From contig NZ_PPHF01000001.1 of NCBI RefSeq assembly GCF_002904335.1, positions 62,001 through 126,000 of the forward strand: a stretch of DNA of 64,000 nucleotides, read 5' to 3'. Source of the stretch: Amycolatopsis sp. CA-126428. Lineage in GTDB: Bacteria; Actinomycetota; Actinomycetes; Mycobacteriales; Pseudonocardiaceae. The notes under the pieces were generated by a model. It was given only the letters and a program-made list of their open reading frames with translations. It was not told the origin of the DNA and did no database searches. This document shows positions 40,872 through 48,580 of this stretch, piece by piece (the stretch's first letter is position 1; the number at the start of each line of letters is the position of its first letter). Made by a program: the position numbers and the translations under genes.

Positions 40872-41507
40872 ATGACCGCAGGACGGGGAGCCCGCGAGCC
40901 ACGGGTGACGAAGCGACGCGCCGAAACCCGGGGCCGGCTGCTGGATGCCGCCCTCGAGGTCTTCGCCCGGGACGGGTTCGGCCGGGCGACCGTCGACAAG
41001 GTGTGCGCCCACGCCGGCTACACGCGGGGAGCCTTCTACTCGAACTTCGCGTCACTGGACGAGCTGTTCCTCGCCATGTGGGAGCAGCGGTCCACCGCGC
41101 AGATCGCCGAGGCCCGGCAGGTGTTCGAGACCGGCGGCGTGCCGGCCGTGACCGATGTGGACGACGTCGTCGACCAGGTCCTGCGGGTCGTGCCGATGGA
41201 CGAGGAGTGGTACCGGGTGAGCGCCGAGTTCACCGCGCACGCCCTCCGCACCCCCGGGCTGCGCGAGGTGATCGCCGGCCGGGAGCGGGCGATCGCCGCG
41301 TCGTTCCTGCCCTTCCTGCTGGCCCTCCTCGAGCGCATCGGCCGGACCGTGCCCGACCCGGACGCGCTGGGGCAGGCCTTGATCGCCGTGCACGACGGCA
41401 CCGCCGCCCAGTGCTTCACCGAACCTGGCGACCCCGTGGTGTGGCAGCGCCGAGCCGAGCTGTTCGCCCGCGTCGTCACCGCCTACAGCACCGGAAGCAA
41501 GGACTGA
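40872..41507 (+). CDS. TetR family transcriptional regulator
   Basis: 211 residues from ATG 40872, which has AGGAGGA right upstream. HTH near residues 15-60: TRGRLLDAALEVFARDGFGRATVDKVCAHAGYTRGAFYSNFASLDELFLAMW. C-terminal ligand domain variable. Two bases separate its stop from the ATG of the FAD-dependent dehydrogenase, so the pair is one operon and the dehydrogenase substrate is probably related to the ligand. Confidence 0.93.
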   Translation: MTAGRGAREPRVTKRRAETRGRLLDAALEVFARDGFGRATVDKVCAHAGYTRGAFYSNFASLDELFLAMWEQRSTAQIAEARQVFETGGVPAVTDVDDVVDQVLRVVPMDEEWYRVSAEFTAHALRTPGLREVIAGRERAIAASFLPFLLALLERIGRTVPDPDALGQALIAVHDGTAAQCFTEPGDPVVWQRRAELFARVVTAYSTGSKD

Positions 41508-41509
41508 TC

Positions 41510-43174
41510 ATGACCGGAGAACCGGACGTCATCGTGGTGGGAGCCGGCCTTGCCGGCCTCGTCGCGACCCACGAGCTCGCCAAGGCCGGACGCCGGGTGC
41601 TGGTGGTCGAGCAGGAAAACCGCGCCAACCTCGGCGGCCAGGCGTTCTGGTCGCTCGGCGGCCTGTTCCTCGTCGACAGCCCGGAGCAGCGGCGCAACGG
41701 CATCAAGGACTCCTACGAGCTGGCTCTGCGCGACTGGCTGGACTCCGCCGGCTTCGACCGCGACGACGAGGACCACTGGGCCCGGCAGTGGGCGCAGGCC
41801 TACGTCCGGTTCGCCGCCACCGAGAAGCGGCCCTACCTGCACGACCTGGGCCTGCGGTTCACGCCCGTGGTCGGCTGGGCCGAGCGCGGGGGCGGCACGG
41901 CGGACGGCCACGGCAACTCGGTTCCGCGGTTCCACCTGACCTGGGGCACCGGCCCCGAGGTGGTCCGGATCTTCGCCGAGCCGGTGCTGGCGGCCGAACG
42001 CCGCGGGCTGGTGCGGTTCGCGTTCCGGCACCAGGTCGACGAGCTGATCGTCGAGGACGGCGCCGTGGCCGGGGTGCGGGGCACCGTGCTGGAGCCGTCG
42101 GAACTGGACCGCGGCCAGGCGTCGTCCCGGACCGGCGTGGGCGGCTTCGAACTGCGGGCCAAGGCCGTGCTCGTCACCTCGGGCGGGATCGGGCACAACC
42201 ACGACCTGATCCGCGCCAACTGGCCGGCTGCCCGCCTCGGCCCGTGCCCGGAGACGATGATTCCCGGCGTGCCCGCCCACGTCGACGGCCGCATGCTCGC
42301 GATCAGCGAGCAGGCCGGCGCCGGCCTGGTCAACCGCGACCGGATGTGGCACTACACCGAAGGCCTGCACAACTGGGACCCCATCTGGCCCGGTCACGCG
42401 ATCCGGATCATCCCGGGTCCGTCGTCGATGTGGTTCGACGCCACCGGGAAACGGCTCCCCGCCCCGAACTTCCCCGGCTTCGACACCAACCAGTCGATGA
42501 AGGCCATCCTGTCGACCGGCTACGACTACTCGTGGTTCGTGCTGAACCAGACGATCATCGACCGCGAATTCGTGCTGTCCGGGTCCGAGCAGAACCCCGA
42601 CATCACCGGCAAGGACCTCCGCCGCACACTGGTCGGCCGCGGTGGCAAGGGCGCGCCGGGACCGGTCGACGCCTTCAAGAACCGGGGCGTGGACTTCGTC
42701 GTCGCCGACACCCTCGGCGAGCTCGTCGCGGGCATGAACAAGATCGCCCGTGGCCCGGCCCTGGAGGTCGCGGCGATCGAACGGCAGATCGCCGCCCGCG
42801 ACGGCCAGGTCGGCAACCGGTTCTCGAAGGACCTGCAGCTCATGGCGATCGCCAACGCCCGCCGGACCCTGGGTGACCGGCTGGCGCGCGTGGCCAAGCC
42901 GCACCGGCTCCTCGACCCGGAGCACGGTCCGCTGATCGCGGTCCGCCTCAACATCCTGACGCGCAAGACGCTGGGCGGGATCCAGACGAACCTGGATTCC
43001 CAGGCCATGCGCGCCGACGGCTCCCCGTTCCCCGGCTTGTACGCCGCCGGCGAGGTCGCCGGCTTCGGCGGCGGTGGGGTGCACGGCTACAACGCGCTGG
43101 AAGGCACGTTCCTCGGCGGTTGCATCTTTTCCGGCCGTGCGGCGGGCCGGGCGCTTGCCCGCACGCTGCCGTAG
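41510..43174 (+). CDS. FAD-binding dehydrogenase (3-ketosteroid dehydrogenase / fumarate reductase flavoprotein family)
   Basis: 554 residues. N-terminal VIVVGAGLAGLVATHELAKAGRRVLVVEQE is the FAD Rossmann fold, AFWSLGGLFLVDSPEQRR follows, and the C-terminal FAD block reads PGLYAAGEVAGFGGGGVHGYNALEGTFLGGCIFSGRAAGRAL. The mid part (IIPGPSSMWFDATGKRLPAPNFPGFDTNQSM) matches the so-called FAD-binding dehydrogenase subgroup, related to ketosteroid-1-dehydrogenase but not proven to use steroids. Cytoplasmic, no signal peptide. Coupled to the upstream tetR. Confidence 0.88.
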   Translation: MTGEPDVIVVGAGLAGLVATHELAKAGRRVLVVEQENRANLGGQAFWSLGGLFLVDSPEQRRNGIKDSYELALRDWLDSAGFDRDDEDHWARQWAQAYVRFAATEKRPYLHDLGLRFTPVVGWAERGGGTADGHGNSVPRFHLTWGTGPEVVRIFAEPVLAAERRGLVRFAFRHQVDELIVEDGAVAGVRGTVLEPSELDRGQASSRTGVGGFELRAKAVLVTSGGIGHNHDLIRANWPAARLGPCPETMIPGVPAHVDGRMLAISEQAGAGLVNRDRMWHYTEGLHNWDPIWPGHAIRIIPGPSSMWFDATGKRLPAPNFPGFDTNQSMKAILSTGYDYSWFVLNQTIIDREFVLSGSEQNPDITGKDLRRTLVGRGGKGAPGPVDAFKNRGVDFVVADTLGELVAGMNKIARGPALEVAAIERQIAARDGQVGNRFSKDLQLMAIANARRTLGDRLARVAKPHRLLDPEHGPLIAVRLNILTRKTLGGIQTNLDSQAMRADGSPFPGLYAAGEVAGFGGGGVHGYNALEGTFLGGCIFSGRAAGRALARTLP

Positions 43175-43197
43175 GGCGCGTTGAGGGTCGGGTGTTC

Positions 43198-45126
43198 TCA
43201 GGCGGGTGTGCAGGTGAGTCTCGGTGGGGGTGCTGTCCCGCTCGCCTGGAACCCGAAGGTCGTGCTGCCGCCCGGGCCGATCGGGCCGTTCCACCCGGCG
43301 TCGCCGGCCACCACGCTCGCGCCGTTCTGCTTGAGGGTGGTGTTCCACGAGTTGGTGACCTGCTGGTCGCCGGGCCAGGTCCAGCCGACTCGCCAGCCGG
43401 TGATCGGCGTGCGGCGGTCGTTGGTGACCGTCACCGTCGCGACGTGGCCGGTGCCCCAGCCGCCGTTGACCTGGAGGCTCGCGGTGCACCCGGCCGGCGG
43501 CAGGACCAGCAGCGTGATGGAGTTCGCCGGGTAGGTCGCGTCGACCCGGCCGTTGGTCGCCGGGAGGTCGGCGCCGCGCACGATGGCGCCCAGGTCGGCC
43601 GGGCTGTAGGTGAACCGTTGTGCCGCACCGGCGTTGTCGAACCCGGCCACCGACAGCGGCGCGGTGAGGTCGCCGCCGGTCTTGTTGACGACCATCACGG
43701 TCAGCGCCTGGTCGGCGGACCGCTGGGCCGCGTACACCGCCAGCTGACCCTGGTCGGCGGCGGTCGCCGACACGCTGACGTCACCGAACCGGCTGCCCGC
43801 GCCGTCGTAGTTGCGGTACATCCGGAACGCGTACGCGCCCGGGTCGGTCGGCTTGGGCTCGCCCCACATCGTGGCGAGGTCGAGGCCCTCCCGGCCGAAG
43901 ACGCCCAGGATGTCGGCCTCCGCCAGCGCGCCGTTGATGTCGTCCAGCGCGCCCCAGTTGTACTCGGTGATGGCGGTCTTCGTCCCGGGGTTGTACTGGG
44001 CGACCCACGACTTCATCGTGCGGATGAACTGCAGCGGCGGCGCGTTGACGCCGCCCGGGCCGATCCAGGACTCTTCGACGTAGGTCGGGTCCCACAGCGA
44101 CCGGATGGACCGCAGCCGCAGCGCATTGGCCTCAGGTGTCTTGTCGCCGCTGATCTGCGGGTAGAAGTGCTGGTCGAAGTAGTCGAGGTAACGCTTGCCG
44201 CCGTGGGCGTCGCTGTAGTCCTTCATGTTCTTCAGGTACCACTGGGACAGGTTGAGCCCGCCGTGCGCGGCCGAATCGGCACCCGGTCCGCAACCGTCCA
44301 CTCCGGACGCGACCCACTCGCAGTAGCCCCAGCCGGACGGACCGAGCACCGCCGCGCTGGGATCGGCGGCCTTGATCGCCGCGGCGGCCGCGGTGCCCTT
44401 GCCGCCCAGTTCGTCGTCCGAGACCGGCTGGGGGTGCACGTCCCGGTGCGTGCTGGACCAGAGCACCGGCTCGTTGTCGAGTTCGTAGATCGGCACGCCA
44501 CCCCGGTCCGCCGTGCCGAACCGGTCCACCAGGTGCGACACCATCTCGCCGTCGAACGCCGCGTCCGCCGGGACCGAGGTGTCGGTGGGAACGCCGGTCA
44601 GGTTCTGCTGGCCGAGCTGACCGTTGCCGCAGTTGGGGTCCCACTGGTCGAAGCTGTCCTGCTGCGGGAACCGGGTCGCCGGGAACCCGCAGGCGAACGG
44701 GTGGGACGACGGCGAGTCCTTGGCCACCCACCCGCTGAGGGGCACGGTGACGACCGGCTTGATGCCGCGGCCGAGGTTGGCCCCGACCATGCCTTCGACG
44801 GTGTGTTCCTGGTCGGCGACGATGTTTTCGAAGTACCAGTCGCTGCCGGTGTTGTAGGTGTGGTTCTTGAAGTTGTAGCGGCTGGAGGCGTTGCCGCCCC
44901 AGCGCGCGACCGTCTGGCCGATTTCGGCGTTGAACGCCGGATCGCCGCCGTTGAGGCCGTAGATGCCGGGGCTGATCGGGTGCCGGGCGGCGGACACGTC
45001 CACCGACAGGCTGAGCTCGGCGGCGGACGCCGGCGGTGCGGCGATGGCCTGGGCGGTCAGCACCGCGGCCAGCACGCAGCCGCTCGCCGTTCCGGACCTG
45101 AGGTGGTGTCGTCGTCGAGCACCCAT
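43198..45126 (-). CDS. secreted GH44 endoglucanase/xyloglucanase with C-terminal CBM2
   Basis: 642 residues from ATG 45126 (AGGAG eight bases upstream). A basic signal peptide with a hydrophobic core (ASGCVLAAVLTAQAIAAPP) leads to GIYGLNGGDPAFNAEIGQTVARWGGNASSRYNF, the GH44 opening. Catalytic acid/base Glu is in PIYELDNEPVLW and the nucleophile Glu in AITEYNWGALDD. After a linker the last ~100 residues are a family 2 carbohydrate-binding module: ASLQVNGGWGTGHVATVTVTN..WTWPGDQQVTNSWN, with the surface Trp residues. It hydrolyses beta-1,4-glucans such as cellulose or xyloglucan outside the cell. A perfect CebR box precedes it. Confidence 0.94.
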   Translation of the reverse strand: MGARRRHHLRSGTASGCVLAAVLTAQAIAAPPASAAELSLSVDVSAARHPISPGIYGLNGGDPAFNAEIGQTVARWGGNASSRYNFKNHTYNTGSDWYFENIVADQEHTVEGMVGANLGRGIKPVVTVPLSGWVAKDSPSSHPFACGFPATRFPQQDSFDQWDPNCGNGQLGQQNLTGVPTDTSVPADAAFDGEMVSHLVDRFGTADRGGVPIYELDNEPVLWSSTHRDVHPQPVSDDELGGKGTAAAAAIKAADPSAAVLGPSGWGYCEWVASGVDGCGPGADSAAHGGLNLSQWYLKNMKDYSDAHGGKRYLDYFDQHFYPQISGDKTPEANALRLRSIRSLWDPTYVEESWIGPGGVNAPPLQFIRTMKSWVAQYNPGTKTAITEYNWGALDDINGALAEADILGVFGREGLDLATMWGEPKPTDPGAYAFRMYRNYDGAGSRFGDVSVSATAADQGQLAVYAAQRSADQALTVMVVNKTGGDLTAPLSVAGFDNAGAAQRFTYSPADLGAIVRGADLPATNGRVDATYPANSITLLVLPPAGCTASLQVNGGWGTGHVATVTVTNDRRTPITGWRVGWTWPGDQQVTNSWNTTLKQNGASVVAGDAGWNGPIGPGGSTTFGFQASGTAPPPRLTCTPA

Positions 45127-45150
45127 GAGGAAACTCCTGCCGCCGGCTTG

Positions 45151-45164
45151 TGGGAGCGCTCCCA
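45151..45164. promoter_or_regulatory. CebR box TGGGAGCGCTCCCA before GH44 gene
   Basis: Exact match to the known cellobiose-responsive LacI-type (CebR) palindrome, 24 bases upstream of the GH44 start. A one-mismatch copy stands before the pectate lyase at 40636. The CebR protein is not encoded in this window. Confidence 0.85.
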
Positions 45165-45283
45165 TACGCTACCGGCCGCGGCCCGGTCGTCAATCGGCCG
45201 ATGGGCGGTCGTCGCCGATTCGGCGCGCTGACCTGGTGCGGCGCGCGGTGAAAATTTCCGGTGCCGGCGGCGGGAGAGCGTGT

Positions 45284-45994
45284 TCAGCCGGCGGAGACCG
45301 GCGCGGAGATCAGCTCGAGCGCCGTCTCCCGCGCCTCGGCGAGGGCTTGGCTGCCTTCGGCGGCGGTGGCCCGGACCTGCGCCGGGGTCGCGCGCTCCGG
45401 GCCGAGCAACGCGGTGACCGACTTGGCGAGGACCTGTTCCGGGACCACGGGCTCCGGCCGGAACCGGCTCGGTACGGGGGCCGCCATGAACCCGGTGAGC
45501 AGGGCGTGGAGGGCCAGCGCCTGCTCGGCCAGTGGCCAGTCGGTCCGGGCGAGCGCGTGCCGGCGCCAGATCGGCAGCACGCCGGACATCATCGCGTCCG
45601 GGCTCAGGGTTTCCAGGAGTTTCGCCGCACGCGGGTCTTCGGTGAGCGCGCCGAGGAGGCCGTCGTCGCCGCGGCGCAGGGCGTCGACGAACGGGTGCCG
45701 GGCCGCGGTGGTCAGCATGCGGGGGATGAGCCGGGACGGCCGGGCGAGGTCGGAGTCGGCGGTGACCGCTTCGGTGACGGCGTCCGCGAGGCCGATGAAG
45801 TCGCGGCTGATCAGGCCGAGCAGGAGATCTTCCTTCGTCTTCCAGTAGAGGTAGACGGTGCCCTTGCCGATGTGGGCGCGGGTGGCGACGTCGGAGATGG
45901 TGACGCCCTTGCTGCCGCGGGCGAGCAGCAGTTCACCCGCGGCGGCGAGGATGCGCGCCGCCTTGGGCGAGCTGTGTTCAGGCAGGTCCGGCAA
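45284..45994 (-). CDS. TetR family transcriptional regulator
   Basis: About 236 residues. HTH near residues 10-55: KAARILAAAGELLLARGSKGVTISDVATRAHIGKGTVYLYWKTKEDLLLGL. A start at TTG 45994 has GGAAGGA six bases upstream and overlaps the end of the monooxygenase by 17 bp; the upstream start at 46048 lies deep inside that gene. Cotranscribed with, and likely repressor of, the monooxygenase through the inverted repeat at 47251. Confidence 0.88.
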   Translation of the reverse strand: MPDLPEHSSPKAARILAAAGELLLARGSKGVTISDVATRAHIGKGTVYLYWKTKEDLLLGLISRDFIGLADAVTEAVTADSDLARPSRLIPRMLTTAARHPFVDALRRGDDGLLGALTEDPRAAKLLETLSPDAMMSGVLPIWRRHALARTDWPLAEQALALHALLTGFMAAPVPSRFRPEPVVPEQVLAKSVTALLGPERATPAQVRATAAEGSQALAEARETALELISAPVSAG

Positions 45995-47237
45995 CGCTGG
46001 TCCTTCCGGGTGGGGTGGCGTCGAGTACCCCGCCGACGATATCGGCATTCTTGAACTTCTCGATGTCCTCCACGCGCAGCACGCGTTCGAGCAGGCGCCC
46101 GCCGAGCCGGGTCTTGGCCAGTTTCGGGAGCACCCGGCGGAACACGACCTCCGGCCGGCTGTCGGCCATGAAGATCTTGCGGTCGCTGAACGCGCTGTCC
46201 TGGTAGTGGTCGATGTAGGGGCGCAGGGCGCGTTCCCATTCGGTGAGGGCGGTTTCGACGTCGTCGTGGCGCTCGAGCATGGTGCCGAGCAGGTCGGCGC
46301 CGGTCAGCCCGGACGAGACGCCCATGCCCGCGTAGAGCGTGACGCACCAGGCGGAGTCGCCGACCAGGACGACACGCCCGCGGTGCCACCGCGGCATCCG
46401 CACCTGCTCGACGGAGTCGAAGAGGACGTTGCCGGCCGACTCCAGGTGGTCGATGACGTCGCCGAGCGTGCTACCCAGTGGTTGCGGGCCGAAGGCGGCG
46501 CGGACGCGCTGGGCGGGCGTGGCGGTGAACTCGGCGTCGACGTCGCCGGTGCGGTAGGTCAGCATGATCGTGGGGTTGTGGTCGGTGAAGGCGAAGACCC
46601 ACATCGACCGGCCGGGCTCGAGCAGCGTCGCGCCCTGCCCGGGGGCGAGGCCGGCCGGGGTGCCGTCGTATTCGAAGGCCACGACGATGTAGCCGAGCCG
46701 GCGCAGGTGGTCATCGTGGGGGCCGAACACCAGTGACCGCACGGTCGAGCGCAGCCCGTCGGCGCCGACCACGAGGTCGAACCGCTCGGTGACCTCGGTG
46801 CCGGTCACGGTGTTCCGCAGGGTGACGTCGACCCCGGTGGCGTCCTGCTCGATCGCGGTGGGCACGGTGGAGTAGCGGATCTCGACGTCGCCGGGCAGGA
46901 CCTCGAAGGCGGCCTGTTCGGCGTCGCCGCGCAACATCAGCCACGGCTTGCCGGGCAGGTCGCCGAAGCCCGCGCCCGGCCGGTGGCGCCCGCTCCGGTC
47001 GAGGTTCACCGGCGGCTGCGGGCTGCCGCGGTCGTGCAGGTGCGCACCGAGGCCCAGGCGGGTGGCCGCCGCCTTGCCCGCCCCGAACAGGGCGACGAAG
47101 TAGCCGCCGGAGCGACGCCCCGGCGCGCGTTCGACCAGCACGGGCGTCCAGCCCGCGGCCCGCAACCGCGCCGCGGTGGCGATCCCGCTGACGCCCATTC
47201 CTACGACCAGTACCCGGCGTGTGGTGTTGTCGTCCAT
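45978..47237 (-). CDS. FAD-dependent monooxygenase (PHBH fold)
   Basis: 419 residues. VLVVGMGVSGIATAARLRAAGWTPVLVE (GxGxxG), FDLVVGADGLRSTVR (DG motif) and GRVVLVGDSAWCVTLYAGMGVSSGLTGADLLGTML (GD motif) are complete. It hydroxylates an aromatic compound with NAD(P)H and O2, or inactivates a drug. Similar in design to the monooxygenase at 37027 but clearly diverged. It shares an operon with the tetR gene downstream. ATG 47237 is followed upstream by the TetR-type operator. Confidence 0.92.
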   Translation of the reverse strand: MDDNTTRRVLVVGMGVSGIATAARLRAAGWTPVLVERAPGRRSGGYFVALFGAGKAAATRLGLGAHLHDRGSPQPPVNLDRSGRHRPGAGFGDLPGKPWLMLRGDAEQAAFEVLPGDVEIRYSTVPTAIEQDATGVDVTLRNTVTGTEVTERFDLVVGADGLRSTVRSLVFGPHDDHLRRLGYIVVAFEYDGTPAGLAPGQGATLLEPGRSMWVFAFTDHNPTIMLTYRTGDVDAEFTATPAQRVRAAFGPQPLGSTLGDVIDHLESAGNVLFDSVEQVRMPRWHRGRVVLVGDSAWCVTLYAGMGVSSGLTGADLLGTMLERHDDVETALTEWERALRPYIDHYQDSAFSDRKIFMADSRPEVVFRRVLPKLAKTRLGGRLLERVLRVEDIEKFKNADIVGGVLDATPPGRTSVAGPA

Positions 47238-47250
47238 GACTCAACCATAC

Positions 47251-47265
47251 TGACCAGATCGGTCA
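47251..47265. promoter_or_regulatory. TetR operator candidate TGACCAGATCGGTCA
   Basis: TGACC and GGTCA arms around AGATC, 13 bases upstream of the monooxygenase ATG. Further half-sites (CTGGTCAG, GTCAGTCAG) continue to about 47277, as in TetR sites that bind two dimers. The tetR at 45284 is the likely binder. Confidence 0.7.
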
Positions 47266-47277
47266 GCTGGTCAGTCA

Positions 47278-47581
47278 GTGGCGTGGGTCACAGTCGTCGA
47301 GGGTGCGGTTCGCGGATCGTCGAGGGGGTCATGAATGTCCACATAGGACGCTTCGGCGCCGGAGAAGCGCGCTGGCGCGGCAATCCAGCTGGGGGTGTCT
47401 GTTTTGCCGCACCAGCGCTGGTATCCCTAAGGGATGGCATGGTGCTCCGGATGCCGGGCCGGGTACTCCCGCGCTCGGCGCGTCCCATTGAAGCCCAGTG
47501 CCCGGTCGCGTGCCTAGGTGGCAACGGTCTTGACCGAGGCCGCCGATGGTCAGGCGTTCGCGCCGTCAAGACGACCTGTGG
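47278..47581. other. intergenic region, no gene seen
   Basis: Between the start of the monooxygenase (minus) and the stop of the thioesterase (minus). No reading frame with coding character or known domain. A 13-bp palindrome ATCCCTAAGGGAT stands at 47423-47435. Otherwise nothing recognised. Confidence 0.5.
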
Positions 47582-48358
47582 CTATTTCGCGGTATTCGAA
47601 AGATCCCGCGGGCGTGCGGTCAGCGTCCGCGAGATCACGTCCAGGACGCGCGGCGCGTGCTCGTCGAGGTAGAAGTGCCCACCGGGGTAGGTGTGCAGGG
47701 TGAAGTCCGCCGTCGTGTGGCCGGCCCAGGCTCGGGCCTCCGCCACGGTCGCCTTCGGGTCCGATTCGCCGACCAGCGCGTGGATCGGGCAGTGCAGCGG
47801 CGGTCCCGGCTCGTAGCGGTACGTCTCCGCGGCCCGGTAGTCGCTGCGCAGGGCGGGCAGTGCCGTCGCCAGCAGTTCCTCGTCGTCGAGCAGGTGCGCG
47901 TTCGTGCCGCTGAGCGACTTGATCTCGGCGACGAACTCGGCGTCGCCGAGCAGGTGGTACCGCTCGTCCCGGTGGCAGGACGGCGCCCGGCGACCCGAGG
48001 CGAACAGGGCCAGCGGGGCGACACCCGCGCTCTCCAGCCGAAGCGCGACCTCGAAGCCCAGCGTCGCGCCCATGCTGTGGCCGAAGATCGCCAGCGGCAC
48101 ATCCGTGTGGGGCAGCAAGTTGGCGGTCACCGCGTCGGCGAGCTCACCGATGCTCGACACGCTCGGCTCGCGCCTGCGGTCCTGGCGTCCGGGGTACTGC
48201 ACGGCGAGCACGCCGACCCGCGGCGCGAGTGCACGGGAGACCGGGAAGAAGTAGCTCGCCGAGCCGCCGGCGTAGGGCAGGCAGACCAGGTTGACCGGCA
48301 CGTCGGGGATCGGGTGGTAGCGCCGGATCCACGGCTGCGCCTCCGGGGTGTCGGCCAC
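47582..48358 (-). CDS. type II thioesterase (alpha/beta hydrolase, GrsT/RifR-like)
   Basis: 258 residues from GTG 48358; GTG 48367 is an alternative. NLVCLPYAGGSASYFFPVSRAL is the usual opening of type II thioesterases, the nucleophile is in AIFGHSMGATLGFE (GHSMG), the acid in GESDPKATVAEA and the His in TYPGGHFYLDEH. They remove wrong or decarboxylated acyl groups from PKS/NRPS carrier proteins. It stands 5.6 kb before the PKS on the other strand, so it probably edits that enzyme. Confidence 0.93.
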   Translation of the reverse strand: MADTPEAQPWIRRYHPIPDVPVNLVCLPYAGGSASYFFPVSRALAPRVGVLAVQYPGRQDRRREPSVSSIGELADAVTANLLPHTDVPLAIFGHSMGATLGFEVALRLESAGVAPLALFASGRRAPSCHRDERYHLLGDAEFVAEIKSLSGTNAHLLDDEELLATALPALRSDYRAAETYRYEPGPPLHCPIHALVGESDPKATVAEARAWAGHTTADFTLHTYPGGHFYLDEHAPRVLDVISRTLTARPRDLSNTAK

Positions 48359-48580
48359 GGACGTCACTCTCCTGCGGTCGGGGTACGAGGAATGTCCCGG
48401 ACTTTCCTGTGCTGCCGGGCCCACCGGCAACCCTGGGCCCGGGACCGGGGCGAAACCCCTAGTCTTTCGCGTCGCTTTCCTTCCCGCTCGGCGATTCCCG
48501 TGCGTGTTCCGGCGGTTACAGCGAGATCGGCCGGTTTGCTATCGTCGAGCCCAGTGATCACTGGGGAGGGGCGTGACGGG

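Noticed and set aside
47303..47703. Short frames in the gap before the thioesterase
   Set aside because: No coding bias, and they run into the thioesterase gene on the other strand.
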